Notes: generated by a model not told the origin, from the sequence alone. Positions 23,472 through 31,952 are shown, counted from the stretch's first letter. The stretch is 38,892 bases of DNA from an uncultured Opitutia bacterium (GCA_903900845.1 CAIUOU010000004.1:1-38892), one strand, 5' to 3'. Numbers and translations: made by a program.

Positions 23472-24392
23472 TCAGGGCGCTGCGTCCGGTCTTTGCCGCG
23501 GCAGGGCGAACGCGCGGATACGCAGGAAAAGGTTCAGCATGGGCTCCGGCAGGCGGTCGCCGGTCCGCCGGTGGAAACCGGTGTGGAGGGCGAGGCGGCC
23601 GCGCCAGTTGAGCGCCACGTGGTAGCGCGGGACGCGCACGTCGCGGAAGCCGTTGCGGCGCTTGAACTCGGTCATCGGGCTGCCGTGTTTCCGCCCGTAC
23701 ACATATTGCCCGTAGATCAGGTGCCGGACCGGCAGGCGGGGACAGAGCTCGATGGCGGCGGCGAGGAGCGCGTGGGAAGGGAAGACCTCGCGGTGGGCCT
23801 GCGTCGCGAGAATCTGCATGATGCGCGCGGAGCCTCCCACCCGCACCAGCTTCACGAATCCGATGAGGGCCTCCCCGAGGTAGGCGCCGAGGAAGTGGGC
23901 GCGCGCGAGGAACGAACCGTTCTCCCGCCGCACGGTCGCAAGGTCCTTGCCGTGGTGGGGAAAGCGGCGCCCCTGCCGCACCGGCGTCTCGTCATAGATC
24001 CGCTTGATGCCCGCCACCAGCGCTTCGTCAAAGGGAGCGGACCGCACGACAACGCCCGCCTTGCGGGAGCGGCGGATGTATTTGCGGGACTCCTGCGGGA
24101 GCGCGTCCCACCAAGCGGCGAAGTCCGTCACATCCGCGACCGCGTTGCTTTCCAGTGAACACGGGAACGCGTGCCGCGGCGCGGGATCCTCGATGGTCTG
24201 GGAGAACGTGATGAGGTCCGCTCGCAGGCGCGACGATCGCACCGCCGCGACCAGTTGCGCGGGTTCCGGGTGCGGGGCCTCGAGCCAGATCTCATCCCGC
24301 AGGCGGGCGATGCGCGGCCAGGTGCCATCGCATTCGATGGCGTGGCCGGCGACTTCCAGCGGAGAGTCACGGAGCGTGGCGAGCAGCCTCAT
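23472..24392 (-). CDS. GNAT/FemAB-like acyltransferase
   Basis: 306 aa soluble protein. The central part has ESRKYIRRSRKAGVVVRSA, then FLGAYLGEALIGFVKLVRVG and FPSHALLAAAIELCPRLPVR. These fit the second half of a GNAT fold as found in FemAB- and BioF2-like proteins, which transfer acyl or aminoacyl groups to amino groups. The C-terminal KHGSPMTEFKRRNGFRDVRV also fits that group. The start ATG 24392 is set by an ATGA overlap with the GT2 gene; the open frame continues upstream but only as antisense-like Arg/Pro-rich sequence. It may acylate an amino sugar of the repeat. The assignment is by fold pattern, not a firm family. Confidence 0.62.
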   Translation of the reverse strand: MRLLATLRDSPLEVAGHAIECDGTWPRIARLRDEIWLEAPHPEPAQLVAAVRSSRLRADLITFSQTIEDPAPRHAFPCSLESNAVADVTDFAAWWDALPQESRKYIRRSRKAGVVVRSAPFDEALVAGIKRIYDETPVRQGRRFPHHGKDLATVRRENGSFLARAHFLGAYLGEALIGFVKLVRVGGSARIMQILATQAHREVFPSHALLAAAIELCPRLPVRHLIYGQYVYGRKHGSPMTEFKRRNGFRDVRVPRYHVALNWRGRLALHTGFHRRTGDRLPEPMLNLFLRIRAFALPRQRPDAAP

Positions 24393-25285
24393 GGGTTTCT
24401 GGTGCGCACGGGTTCCAGGCCGGCCGCGGCGAGCAGTCGCCCCGCGTGATCGCCGAGCCGGATCGCGAGGCGCATGAACGTCGGTTGCCCGCAGAGGAGC
24501 GCCGGGGGCAGGAGCAGCGTGTACAAGGGAAGTGCGGCGGCGGACGATGCGGTGGCGCGAAATGGCGCCGGGGCGACCCGGAGGCTGTCCCGTCCTCGCA
24601 GGAGCGCACGGCGCATTAGGTAGCGGCGGGTGCAGCGGTGCGGCGGGACCTCCTCGGTCACGGCGGCCTCGGTGCACCAGGAGAACTCGTGGCCCGCGGA
24701 TGCGAGTCGGCGGAACAGGTCCACATCCTCCCCGCCGGTGCTGAGCCGCTCGTCAAAGACCGGGCGGAGCACGTCCAGTACCGGCTGGCGCAGCAGGACG
24801 TTGCCGGTGCGGCAGCGGGTCCATGGCAGCCGGGTGCCGGTCGGCAACTCGTCGCGTTCCCAGAAGCCGCCGCGAAGCACCCACGCGGGGGGCGGGGTGG
24901 CGTACCTGGGTCGCACCGGACCCAACACGGCTGCGGTGCCGTCCCGGACCAGGGCGGCGTGCAGTTGTCTTAGCCAGTCCGTCGCCGGGGACTCGTCATC
25001 GTCGATGAACGCGACGAGATTGCCCGAGGCACCCTCGAGGGAACGGTTGCGGGCCCGCGCAATGTTGGGCACCGGTTCCCAGCCTGCGCGCACCGGCACC
25101 GGACTTGTGCGGGCGAACGCCGCGATCAGCTCGGCCGCGGATGCGGCGGGATCGTTGTCCACGACCGAGAGCGAGTGCGTGAACCGGCTCGACCGCTCCT
25201 GCCGCGCGAGATCTGACAGCAGGCCGGCCAGACGGTCTGTGCGCCGGCAGGTGCACAGGCAGACGGTGATGTGATCGGGCGGCAC
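24389..25285 (-). CDS. Glycosyltransferase family 2
   Basis: 298 aa. It opens with ITVCLCTCRRTDRLAGLLSD, the usual GT2 first strand, followed by LSVVDNDPAASAAELI and the DXD region LVAFIDDDESPATDW near residue 95. The acceptor block FDERLSTGGEDVDLFRRL matches the ED-type catalytic base motif. A hydrophobic C-terminal segment (AAALPLYTLLLPPALLCG) suggests membrane association. The ATG at 25285 lies 6 bp after the stop of the upstream GT2. It would add one sugar of the repeat unit; the donor is not deducible. Confidence 0.92.
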   Translation of the reverse strand: MPPDHITVCLCTCRRTDRLAGLLSDLARQERSSRFTHSLSVVDNDPAASAAELIAAFARTSPVPVRAGWEPVPNIARARNRSLEGASGNLVAFIDDDESPATDWLRQLHAALVRDGTAAVLGPVRPRYATPPPAWVLRGGFWERDELPTGTRLPWTRCRTGNVLLRQPVLDVLRPVFDERLSTGGEDVDLFRRLASAGHEFSWCTEAAVTEEVPPHRCTRRYLMRRALLRGRDSLRVAPAPFRATASSAAALPLYTLLLPPALLCGQPTFMRLAIRLGDHAGRLLAAAGLEPVRTRNP

Positions 25286-25291
25286 GGAAGG

Positions 25292-26233
25292 TCACACGGG
25301 GGCGACGGCGGCGTCAGGGCGGCGTTTTCCGCGCAGGAGAAGACGAAGGCGCGCCATCTGTTCGGCTCGATGGAAGGCGATGAGGTCGCGGGGGACGCCG
25401 CGGGGTGAACGGCTGAGGACGGACCAGAGGTAGCCGGCGAGAAAAAGCGCGCCCCCAGTGACCCGCGGTCGGCGGCCGAGAATGTAGAGGCCCCGCAGGA
25501 TCGCCCAGAGCGGGTGGCTGCCTGTGAGGTGGGCTTTGCGGCCGTAGTGAAAGGGGACCAACGCCGCGCGGTGGTTCCCGGTGCCCAAGGCGCGCCGGTG
25601 AAAGCAGAGGCGCTCGGGAAATGTCCGTGTTTCCCAGCCCTTCTGCCGGGCGGAGGTCACGGCGATCCAGTCCACCGCCCCGCCTTTCACCGGCATATAT
25701 CCGCCGATGTCGTCAAGGCAGGCGCGGCGGAACAGTTGGCAGGCGCCCGACACATGGCGCCAGGTGGCGGAGCGTGATTGGAAGCTGTGGTGTTCGATCG
25801 AGATCTCGTCCTCCACGAAAGGAGTGCCGGCGACGCCTAGGCGCGGCTCGCGCGCCATCCGCTCGACGAGGAAGGCGAAATAGTCCGGGCCCACTGTGAT
25901 GTCGGCGTCCAGGTTTCCGATGTAGTCGCAGTCAAGGTCGGCGAGAACCTCCCGTCCGGCATTGAAGCAGCGGGCCTTGGCCGCGAAGTGGCGATCCCGC
26001 CGCTCGGGGAGGCGGAGCAGCCGGATCCACGGATACGCGGCGGCGTGGCGCCGAACGATCGCGTCGGTCGTGTCGGTGGATCCGTCGCTGACGACGATCC
26101 AGCGCTCGGGGCGCAAGGTCTGGTCGATCACCGCCGCGAGGGTGCCGGGGAGAAAGGATTCCTCGTTGCGCGCGGCGGTGATCAGGGCGTAGCGGCGCCC
26201 GGGTAATCCGATGGGGTGCACAAGTTGGTTCAT
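25292..26233 (-). CDS. Glycosyltransferase family 2
   Basis: 313 aa. Motifs: YALITAARNEESFLPGTLAA, IVVSDGSTDTTDAIVRRHAA, and the DXD site YIGNLDADITVGPDYF near residue 105. A GGYMPVKGGAVDWIAVTSAR block follows, with an acidic catalytic residue in VDW. The C-terminus has one hydrophobic segment, GGALFLAGYLWSVLS, and a basic tail, so it is probably peripheral to the membrane. The start ATG 26233 overlaps the upstream stop as ATGA and fits the GT2 domain start; an open frame reaching 26482 is ignored. Substrates are unknown. Confidence 0.92.
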   Translation of the reverse strand: MNQLVHPIGLPGRRYALITAARNEESFLPGTLAAVIDQTLRPERWIVVSDGSTDTTDAIVRRHAAAYPWIRLLRLPERRDRHFAAKARCFNAGREVLADLDCDYIGNLDADITVGPDYFAFLVERMAREPRLGVAGTPFVEDEISIEHHSFQSRSATWRHVSGACQLFRRACLDDIGGYMPVKGGAVDWIAVTSARQKGWETRTFPERLCFHRRALGTGNHRAALVPFHYGRKAHLTGSHPLWAILRGLYILGRRPRVTGGALFLAGYLWSVLSRSPRGVPRDLIAFHRAEQMARLRLLLRGKRRPDAAVAPV

Positions 26234-27405
26234 GACAGGGTGGCGACGGGGCGGCGGGCACACTGGAAGATGAGGTGGGCCAGCGCGTGGAACATCGTGG
26301 CTTGGCCCCAGTGGAAATAGGGCGTTGCGGCGCGAAGCAGCGGATAGCGCCGGTGAATGAAATGACCGTCGGGTTCCTGCATGTTCCGGATCGTCCATTC
26401 GGCGATCAACCGGGCGCGCGGCAGCGCTCCGGCATCTGCGTCGGCAAACAGGCAGAAGGTGTCGATCGCCTGCGCGGCGCACTGGATGTCCACCGGGTGC
26501 CGCCGGTTATGATAATACGCGGGGCGACCGTCTGATCCGAAGAAAGTGCCGCGGTAGTACTCGTATCCGCGCTTGAGGTGGGGGCGGAATTCCTCGTCGC
26601 CGGTGGCGTCGAGGTAACGCTTCAGCGAGTCCAGATTATACGCGGTGTGGAAACTGTCGATCCACCGATGGTTCGGCGCCTCCCCATACCACCAGGAACC
26701 GTCGGGGCGTTGGCGGTGGCAGCTGTACGCCACCGCGGCCCGCGCGACGGCGCGAAACTCCGGATCTGGGCGCAGGCTCCAGGTGCGCGCGAGCAGGCCC
26801 GCCCCGAGGAGGTTCGCGTTGTGGACCGGATTGACGCCGAGCGCGGTGTAACTGAGGCAGGCTCCGTCGTCGGCCGGTTCTCGCGGAAGCGTTAGTATCC
26901 AGCGACAGGCCCCGGCTGCGACCTCGAGATACCGGGGGTCAGGCAGCAGGTCATGGGCATCGAGGAACGCGTGGCCGATCAGGCTGGTCCAGACGATCGT
27001 CGGCGTGTGGGCGGGGATCCGGCCGGTGCGCGTGCTGAAATCGAAATGGTTACCCCAGCAGAATCCGACCTGGCCGGGTTCCCGGGCCGCTTCCAACCAG
27101 TCGAGGCAGGCCCGCGCTTTCGCGGTGTAAACTGCTTCACCGGTGGCGGCGGCGAGCCGGGCGTAGCCGCCGGCCATGAAACCACGGCCCTTGGTTGATT
27201 CCAGAGGCCGTACACCGATCCACGGGCGCAGGTTGATGGGTGATTTCCAGACCAGCTGCTGGAGGATCCGCTCGCCCATGAGGGTGCCGCCAGTCAGCGG
27301 ACGGAGGAACGAAGTGAGGCCGTCGCCGGGATCGTACCCGCGATAGTTACGCTCCTCCACCCACGCCTGCACCGCGCGCAGACTGCGTTCGATCGTTTCT
27401 TCCAT
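26230..27405 (-). CDS. Six-hairpin (alpha/alpha-barrel) glycosidase-like protein
   Basis: 391 aa, no signal peptide, no membrane segment. The sequence is mostly helical with repeated aromatic/Gly turns: GFMAGGYARLAAATGEAVYT, HTPTIVWTSLIGHAFLDAHD, NANLLGAGLLARTW, RQRPDGSWWYGEAPNHRWID, EPDGHFIHRRYPLLRAATPY. This pattern is characteristic of alpha/alpha six- or seven-hairpin barrels such as glycoside hydrolases and uronate lyases or epimerases. I cannot identify catalytic acids. Cytoplasmic proteins of this type recur in polysaccharide clusters, sometimes with unreliable names. It begins 19 bp from a REP pair and overlaps the GT2 gene as ATGA. A role in glycan processing is plausible but unproven. 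Confidence 0.6.
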   Translation of the reverse strand: MEETIERSLRAVQAWVEERNYRGYDPGDGLTSFLRPLTGGTLMGERILQQLVWKSPINLRPWIGVRPLESTKGRGFMAGGYARLAAATGEAVYTAKARACLDWLEAAREPGQVGFCWGNHFDFSTRTGRIPAHTPTIVWTSLIGHAFLDAHDLLPDPRYLEVAAGACRWILTLPREPADDGACLSYTALGVNPVHNANLLGAGLLARTWSLRPDPEFRAVARAAVAYSCHRQRPDGSWWYGEAPNHRWIDSFHTAYNLDSLKRYLDATGDEEFRPHLKRGYEYYRGTFFGSDGRPAYYHNRRHPVDIQCAAQAIDTFCLFADADAGALPRARLIAEWTIRNMQEPDGHFIHRRYPLLRAATPYFHWGQATMFHALAHLIFQCARRPVATLS

Positions 27406-27423
27406 GAATTTACGGCCACCCTC

Positions 27424-27500
27424 CCGCCCTAAGGGGTCAGGGCGTTAGGCGTTTAAAGAGCTTACGGATTAAACGCTTAACGCCCTGACCCCTTAGCGGG
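27424..27500. repeat. Minimal REP pair (inverted) in the gap before the six-hairpin gene
   Basis: Cores GGGGTCAGGGCGTT at 27433-27446 (plus) and 27479-27492 (inverted) lie 60 bases end to end. Extended arms (TTAGGCGTTTAAA and TTAAACGCTTAA) pair around a loop of about ten bases. On either side the arms are CCGCCCTAA and TTAGCGGG. It fills the gap between the fusion gene and the six-hairpin gene and overlaps the stop codon of the fusion gene. Confidence 0.9.
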
Positions 27501-29666
27501 GGGCGTCGCTGGGTGTGGTGACGTTGGCTTCACTCCGGTTTCACGGGCGCTTCCGTCGCGGATCACGTCGTCTATCAACCGGAGATAGTCGGCCTCGCGG
27601 GACTCCCAATTGTTGCGCGCGGCGTACTCGAGCGCCTTGGCCACGCGGGTGCGGGTTCCCTCGGTGTCGCGCAGTGCGTCGAGCATGGCGCGAGCCAGGG
27701 AGCCGGCGTCGCCGGGCTGGAAGAATCTCACCACGGAGTCGTCAAAATAGTGCCGGTCTATCCGCGTGCCTGCAACCACCACAGGAACACCTAACGCCAT
27801 GAACTCCATGATCTTGGTGCTGTAAGCCTCGTTACCGAAGGTGTCGGCTCGTTTCGGGACAATGCCCAGGTCCGCTCCCGCCATCACCTCGGCGATGTCC
27901 CGTACCGGTACCGGGTCGTGGAACCGCACGATACCGCGACAATCGAGTTCGGCCGCGAGGGCCACCAACGCCGGCTTCATGCTGCCGTCTCCGTAAAAAT
28001 GCAGCTCGGCGTCCGGAATCTCGGCGCTGACCTCCCGGAATGCTAGGAGCGCGAGGTCAAGTCCCTGATGCCAATGCAGGCTACCTGGGAAAAGTATCAC
28101 CGTCCGATGGTCGGTGCGCCGTCTGAGGCCTGGGCGATGGACCCGGGAGTCGACGTGGTTGAGGAAAACCGAGCAACGTCCGGCGGTGCCGGTGCGGGCG
28201 GCGTACTTGTCCCGCCAAAGGTGGTTGGAGACGATGATGTGGTCCGCCGCCGCGGCGGAGGCGCGTTCGAGCAGTTGGAGAAGCGAGCCGGAGAAACCGG
28301 GCCTCCCGTCGCGGAATTTGGCCGCGTAGAACTCCGGGGTGAGGTCGTGGATGTCGAGAATCACGCGGGTGCCCCGTCGGCGCAGCAGCCTGGTCGCGAG
28401 CACGAGGAAATCCGGCATGTTATGCACGTGGACCAAGTCGAAGGGGCGATGGGCCGATTCCGCCGCGAGCCAACGGGCAGCCCGCCAGAGGAAGCGGAGT
28501 GCCGGGCGCAGGTGGCCAAGGGGAGAGCGCTCATTTTTGACGAAGCGATCGTCCAGCCGGTGCACCTTCACGCCTGAGAGGGTGGTGCTCACCGGATCGC
28601 TCTGGTGCCTTCGCAGGGCCAGCACCTCCACCCAATCGCCGCGCGCGGCCAGTGATTCCGCGTAACGCAACACCCGGTTGTCCTGCTCGTAGCATGATTG
28701 CGTTAGAAGGCAGATCCGGCGCGGCCGGGCGCAGGGCGGGCGCGGGGCGATGGTGTTCACGTGGGCGGCGACCTCGCGCGGCAGCGCGTGCCACGCCTGG
28801 TCGCCGTGACGGTCGCGGACGTGTGCGAGCAACGAGGTGTAGCAGGCGACGGGATATGTGCGGGCCGAGGCGGGTTCTCCCTCGAGGCACAGATAGTCCG
28901 GGTGGACATTCACGAGCGCCATGCCGCCGTGCTCGGCGATCCAGTCTAGCTTGCGGAGCCAGATTGCCGGGGATGCCTCCTGCAAAAGTAGAAACAGCGT
29001 CGAGTCCTGCGGCAGCGTGTAGGGCAGCTCCACGTAGCCATCGCGCTCCCTCTTTGCCCCAGGTGCGGGGATCCAGAACGGGAAGATGGTTCCCGCACCT
29101 TCCGACTGGGGCTCGAAGGGGTCTGTATCAAAGGTCGAGGAATCCCAGCTGATCGCGAGATCGTGCAACCATTCGAGTCTCCGCAGCATGAAGCCGGCGC
29201 GAAACCCGGTGGCTCCCCAGTCCCGTAGTCGGTGGTTGATCCGCGCTGCCTTCGCGGAAAAGCCGCGACGGGAAGTGAAAAGTTTTCCGTCATGATGCAG
29301 GTCGTGGACGCCAACCTCGAAGCCATTGGCGAGCAGCCAGACGCGCAACTCTTTGGGTGCTGCATAGGCCCCCTCGGGAACAAAATTGAAGCAGGAGCGG
29401 AAGCCGAGTCGCATCTCCAGCTCAGCGAGCGCGCGGCACTTGGCGAGCCCCGCCGGTCCCTCGACGTCGTGGGTGATCACGAAGGCGAAGCGCCGATCAT
29501 GGGGCCAGCCGGGCCAACCAACCGGTGGCCTAGGCGATCCCGGGTCTATCGGCCAGGTAGCGGCGAAGCGCCGGCGGAGTCCGGACGCGGCGTTGCGGCG
29601 GAGCGCCATGCGCAGACGCCACGGCAGCAGCGGCTTCACCGCATAATAGCAACGATGCAAAAACAT
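27477..29666 (-). CDS. Fusion of polysaccharide deacetylase-like domain and GT4 glycosyltransferase
   Basis: 729 aa. The N-terminal domain (about residues 55-330) looks like a divergent NodB deacetylase: RRFAFVITHDVEGPAG in place of TFDD, GFEVGVHDLHHDGKLF with paired histidines, GFRAGFMLRRLEWL, and ALVNVHPDYL. After a Pro/Arg linker (PRPPCARPRR) the second domain (about 350-700) is a GT-B enzyme: RRICLLTQSCYEQDNRVLRY, LVHVHNMPDFLVLATRLL, HRTVILFPGSLHWHQGLDLA, and the donor site AYSTKIMEFMALGVPVVVAG. It probably couples transfer of an acetamido sugar to its deacetylation. The frame shows no stop or shift between domains. The last codons (KGSGR and TAA) are REP sequence. The deacetylase half lacks some canonical residues. 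Confidence 0.85.
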   Translation of the reverse strand: MFLHRCYYAVKPLLPWRLRMALRRNAASGLRRRFAATWPIDPGSPRPPVGWPGWPHDRRFAFVITHDVEGPAGLAKCRALAELEMRLGFRSCFNFVPEGAYAAPKELRVWLLANGFEVGVHDLHHDGKLFTSRRGFSAKAARINHRLRDWGATGFRAGFMLRRLEWLHDLAISWDSSTFDTDPFEPQSEGAGTIFPFWIPAPGAKRERDGYVELPYTLPQDSTLFLLLQEASPAIWLRKLDWIAEHGGMALVNVHPDYLCLEGEPASARTYPVACYTSLLAHVRDRHGDQAWHALPREVAAHVNTIAPRPPCARPRRICLLTQSCYEQDNRVLRYAESLAARGDWVEVLALRRHQSDPVSTTLSGVKVHRLDDRFVKNERSPLGHLRPALRFLWRAARWLAAESAHRPFDLVHVHNMPDFLVLATRLLRRRGTRVILDIHDLTPEFYAAKFRDGRPGFSGSLLQLLERASAAAADHIIVSNHLWRDKYAARTGTAGRCSVFLNHVDSRVHRPGLRRRTDHRTVILFPGSLHWHQGLDLALLAFREVSAEIPDAELHFYGDGSMKPALVALAAELDCRGIVRFHDPVPVRDIAEVMAGADLGIVPKRADTFGNEAYSTKIMEFMALGVPVVVAGTRIDRHYFDDSVVRFFQPGDAGSLARAMLDALRDTEGTRTRVAKALEYAARNNWESREADYLRLIDDVIRDGSARETGVKPTSPHPATPPAKGSGR

Positions 29667-29678
29667 CCTCGATATGTC

Positions 29679-29747
29679 CGCCTAAGGGGTCAGGGCGTTG
29701 GGCGTTTGAAAGGGTGGAGATTTAAACGCTTAACGCCCTGACCCCTT
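29679..29747. repeat. Minimal REP pair (inverted) in the gap before the fusion gene
   Basis: Cores at 29686-29699 (plus) and 29732-29745 (inverted) are again 60 bases end to end, with arms GGGCGTTTGAA and TTTAAACGCTTAA. It occupies nearly the whole 87-bp gap between the Wzc-like stop (29754) and the start of the fusion gene (29666). Confidence 0.9.
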
Positions 29748-29753
29748 TGGGGG

Positions 29754-31952
29754 TTAGGGGGTGGCGAGGTGGTCTTCGTGCAGAAGGGCGGGGATGTAGC
29801 GGCGGCTGCGGTTCAGGACCACGCCGGCGCGGGCTCCGGAGGCTTCGAGTAATCCCAGGGCGCGGCGGGCGACGTCGCGATCGGTGCGTTCGGCTTCAAC
29901 GACCACCAGCACCAGATCCATGAACGACGCGAGGCGGGGGGTGACGCTGATCTGGCTCACGGGAGGCATGTCAAAAATCACGTAGTCAAAGGAGCTCGAT
30001 TTCAGGCGCGGAACGAGGCCGCGGAAGCGCCGGGGAAGGTTGCTCGAGGCCCCGCCTTGCGCCGTGTCCTCCGCGGCGATGAAAAGATTGGCACCTGCCA
30101 CCCCCGCCGGTCCGTTCGAGAGCATTTCCTCCAGGCCGCCGGCGGCCCGGCCGTGCAAAAAGTGATGTGCCGAGCCGCTGGAGCCGGCAAAGCTCACCAG
30201 CAGCACGCTGCCGTCGCCAGTCTCGGAAAAGCTGCGCGCCAGCCCGGCCGCGGTCGTCGATACGCCGGCCCCGCGACCCAATCCAGTCACCGCGACCAAC
30301 TTGGGTCTATGCGTGAGCCCGCGCGCCTCGAAGTCGGCGATGAGGCGGTCGCGCAAAGTTTCATGGAACGGCCGGAGCGGATGCGGACGCGGGGGAGGTG
30401 CTCCTTCGGGCTCGGGCTTGCCCGGGGCGAGGAGCGCGGCCACCCCCTCGAGGTTTCGTCGCGGTTGGAGGGGGATATCAATCAGGAGCGGGGTGCGCAG
30501 CTCGCGTTCCACATCGACGGAACGCTTGAGGGAGCGGTCGAGGTACCACTCCGTGAGGAACGCCCACGCGAGGCCGACCAAGAGACCGCCCGCGAGGAGC
30601 ATCCCAGCGGTGCGCCGCGTTCCGCCGCTATCGGCGAACGGCGGTGACGGAGTCTGAATCTGGCTGATGTTCGCAACTCGCCCTCCGCCGAGGGTCTGGC
30701 CGATGCGCTCCTGTTCCAAGCTGGCCGCGTAACGCCGAAGGTTGGTGTCCTCCAGGTCGCGCTGCCGCCGCAACTCCTGGATCCGGCCTTCGGATTCCTC
30801 GGCGCGTGTGTGCTCGGCGCGCGCCTCCTCCAAGCCGCGGGAGAGCACCGCGACGCGGGCCTCGAGCGCCGCGACGTGCGCGGCGGCTTCCTCCGTGCGG
30901 CCGGGGTCCGCAAGCCTTCCGGGCGCACCGGAATGTTCAGCCAGCGCCGGGTGATCGACCATCAGGGCGTCCCGCCGCGCCAGCAACAGGTCCAGCCGTT
31001 CCCGGACCTCGCGCACGCGGCCGCTTTCCGGGGTGAATTGCGCGAGCAACTCGCGCTCCACTTGCCTTAGCTGCAGCGCCTGCTGCACGAGTCCTTCGTA
31101 AGCGGTGGCGATTTCCGGCGGCGGGGTCGGGCCGGCCAGGGAAACGGCCGGTTCGCGCCGGCGGAGGCGCTCGAGGAGGGCTGACCGTTCGGCCAGGCCG
31201 GCCTGAGCCAGCAACAATTCGCGCCGGAGGCCCGAGATCCTTTCCGCCTGCTCGCGGCGGGCGTCCTCGGGTGAGATTACGCCGGCGGCGGCGGTGGCCT
31301 TTCGCAGTTCTTCCTCGGTGCGGGCCAGGCGCGCCCGCAGGCGGTCGGTTTCCTGGGACAGCACATCGCCGACGAGCCCGTTGGCGGTGTGGGTCTCAAG
31401 GTGCAAACGCAGATATCGGCTGATGAGATCGCGGAGAATGGGCTGCACCAACTCGGGATCCGGGTGCCGAAAAGCGATGTGAATGACGCTCGTGGCCGGA
31501 GCCACGCGGATGGAGAGATTGGAGCGCACCGCGGCGACGGCCCCGGCCGGTCCACCCGCCGCTCCCATCGGACCGAGGATCCGCTCGGGACCGGTCGCGT
31601 CGACCACCTGGCGAACCAGATCAAGGCTGCCGAGGATTTCCGCCTCCGACTTCATGATGGTGTCACCCCGCGGATCCGGGGACTTCGCGCCGGCTTCCCC
31701 GCCGAGCGCGCGACTCTCGGAGAGCACGTAACGCACCAGCAGCTTGGCTTCCGATTCGTAAGGCGGATCCCCGAGGAAGCGAACGGCCCCCGCGGCGACG
31801 GCGCCGGCCAGCGCGCACAGGAGGATCTTAACCTTGTGACGGAACAGCGTGTAGTAGATATCGCCCGCGGTGAGCGTGGCCGGCGTGGAAAACGGCGGTT
31901 CAGTGGAGTCGGCTGCGCGGTGGGGCGCTGAGGGCGCGGTGAGCGGATTCAT
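29754..31952 (-). CDS. Wzc-like polysaccharide chain-length protein with degenerate BY-kinase domain
   Basis: 732 aa. The N-terminal Wzz domain has TM1 near residues 43-60 (ILLCALAGAVAAGAVRF). A long coiled-coil region (residues about 190-430, rich in Arg/Glu/Leu) follows, then TM2 near 450-470 (TAGMLLAGGLLVGLAWAF). The C-terminal P-loop domain has VTGLGRGAGVSTTAAGLA near residue 555, where Val replaces the Walker-A lysine. The A' region reads SVLLVSFAGSS instead of DXD, while the B motif FDYVIFDMPP is kept. The C-terminus has one Tyr only, not a Tyr cluster. Such proteins regulate glycan length and export with an OPX partner; kinase activity is doubtful here. ATG 31952 overlaps the FemAB-like stop as ATGA. 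Confidence 0.88.
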   Translation of the reverse strand: MNPLTAPSAPHRAADSTEPPFSTPATLTAGDIYYTLFRHKVKILLCALAGAVAAGAVRFLGDPPYESEAKLLVRYVLSESRALGGEAGAKSPDPRGDTIMKSEAEILGSLDLVRQVVDATGPERILGPMGAAGGPAGAVAAVRSNLSIRVAPATSVIHIAFRHPDPELVQPILRDLISRYLRLHLETHTANGLVGDVLSQETDRLRARLARTEEELRKATAAAGVISPEDARREQAERISGLRRELLLAQAGLAERSALLERLRRREPAVSLAGPTPPPEIATAYEGLVQQALQLRQVERELLAQFTPESGRVREVRERLDLLLARRDALMVDHPALAEHSGAPGRLADPGRTEEAAAHVAALEARVAVLSRGLEEARAEHTRAEESEGRIQELRRQRDLEDTNLRRYAASLEQERIGQTLGGGRVANISQIQTPSPPFADSGGTRRTAGMLLAGGLLVGLAWAFLTEWYLDRSLKRSVDVERELRTPLLIDIPLQPRRNLEGVAALLAPGKPEPEGAPPPRPHPLRPFHETLRDRLIADFEARGLTHRPKLVAVTGLGRGAGVSTTAAGLARSFSETGDGSVLLVSFAGSSGSAHHFLHGRAAGGLEEMLSNGPAGVAGANLFIAAEDTAQGGASSNLPRRFRGLVPRLKSSSFDYVIFDMPPVSQISVTPRLASFMDLVLVVVEAERTDRDVARRALGLLEASGARAGVVLNRSRRYIPALLHEDHLATP

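Noticed and set aside
23461-23494. Partial REP resemblance (ATCAGGGCG) at the 3' end of the GNAT gene
   Set aside because: Only about eight bases match the core; the rest of the arm is absent and it is coding sequence.
29754-31952. Active BY-kinase gene (wzc)
   Set aside because: The Walker-A Lys and A' acidic residues are missing and there is no C-terminal Tyr cluster, so only a Wzc-like annotation is given.
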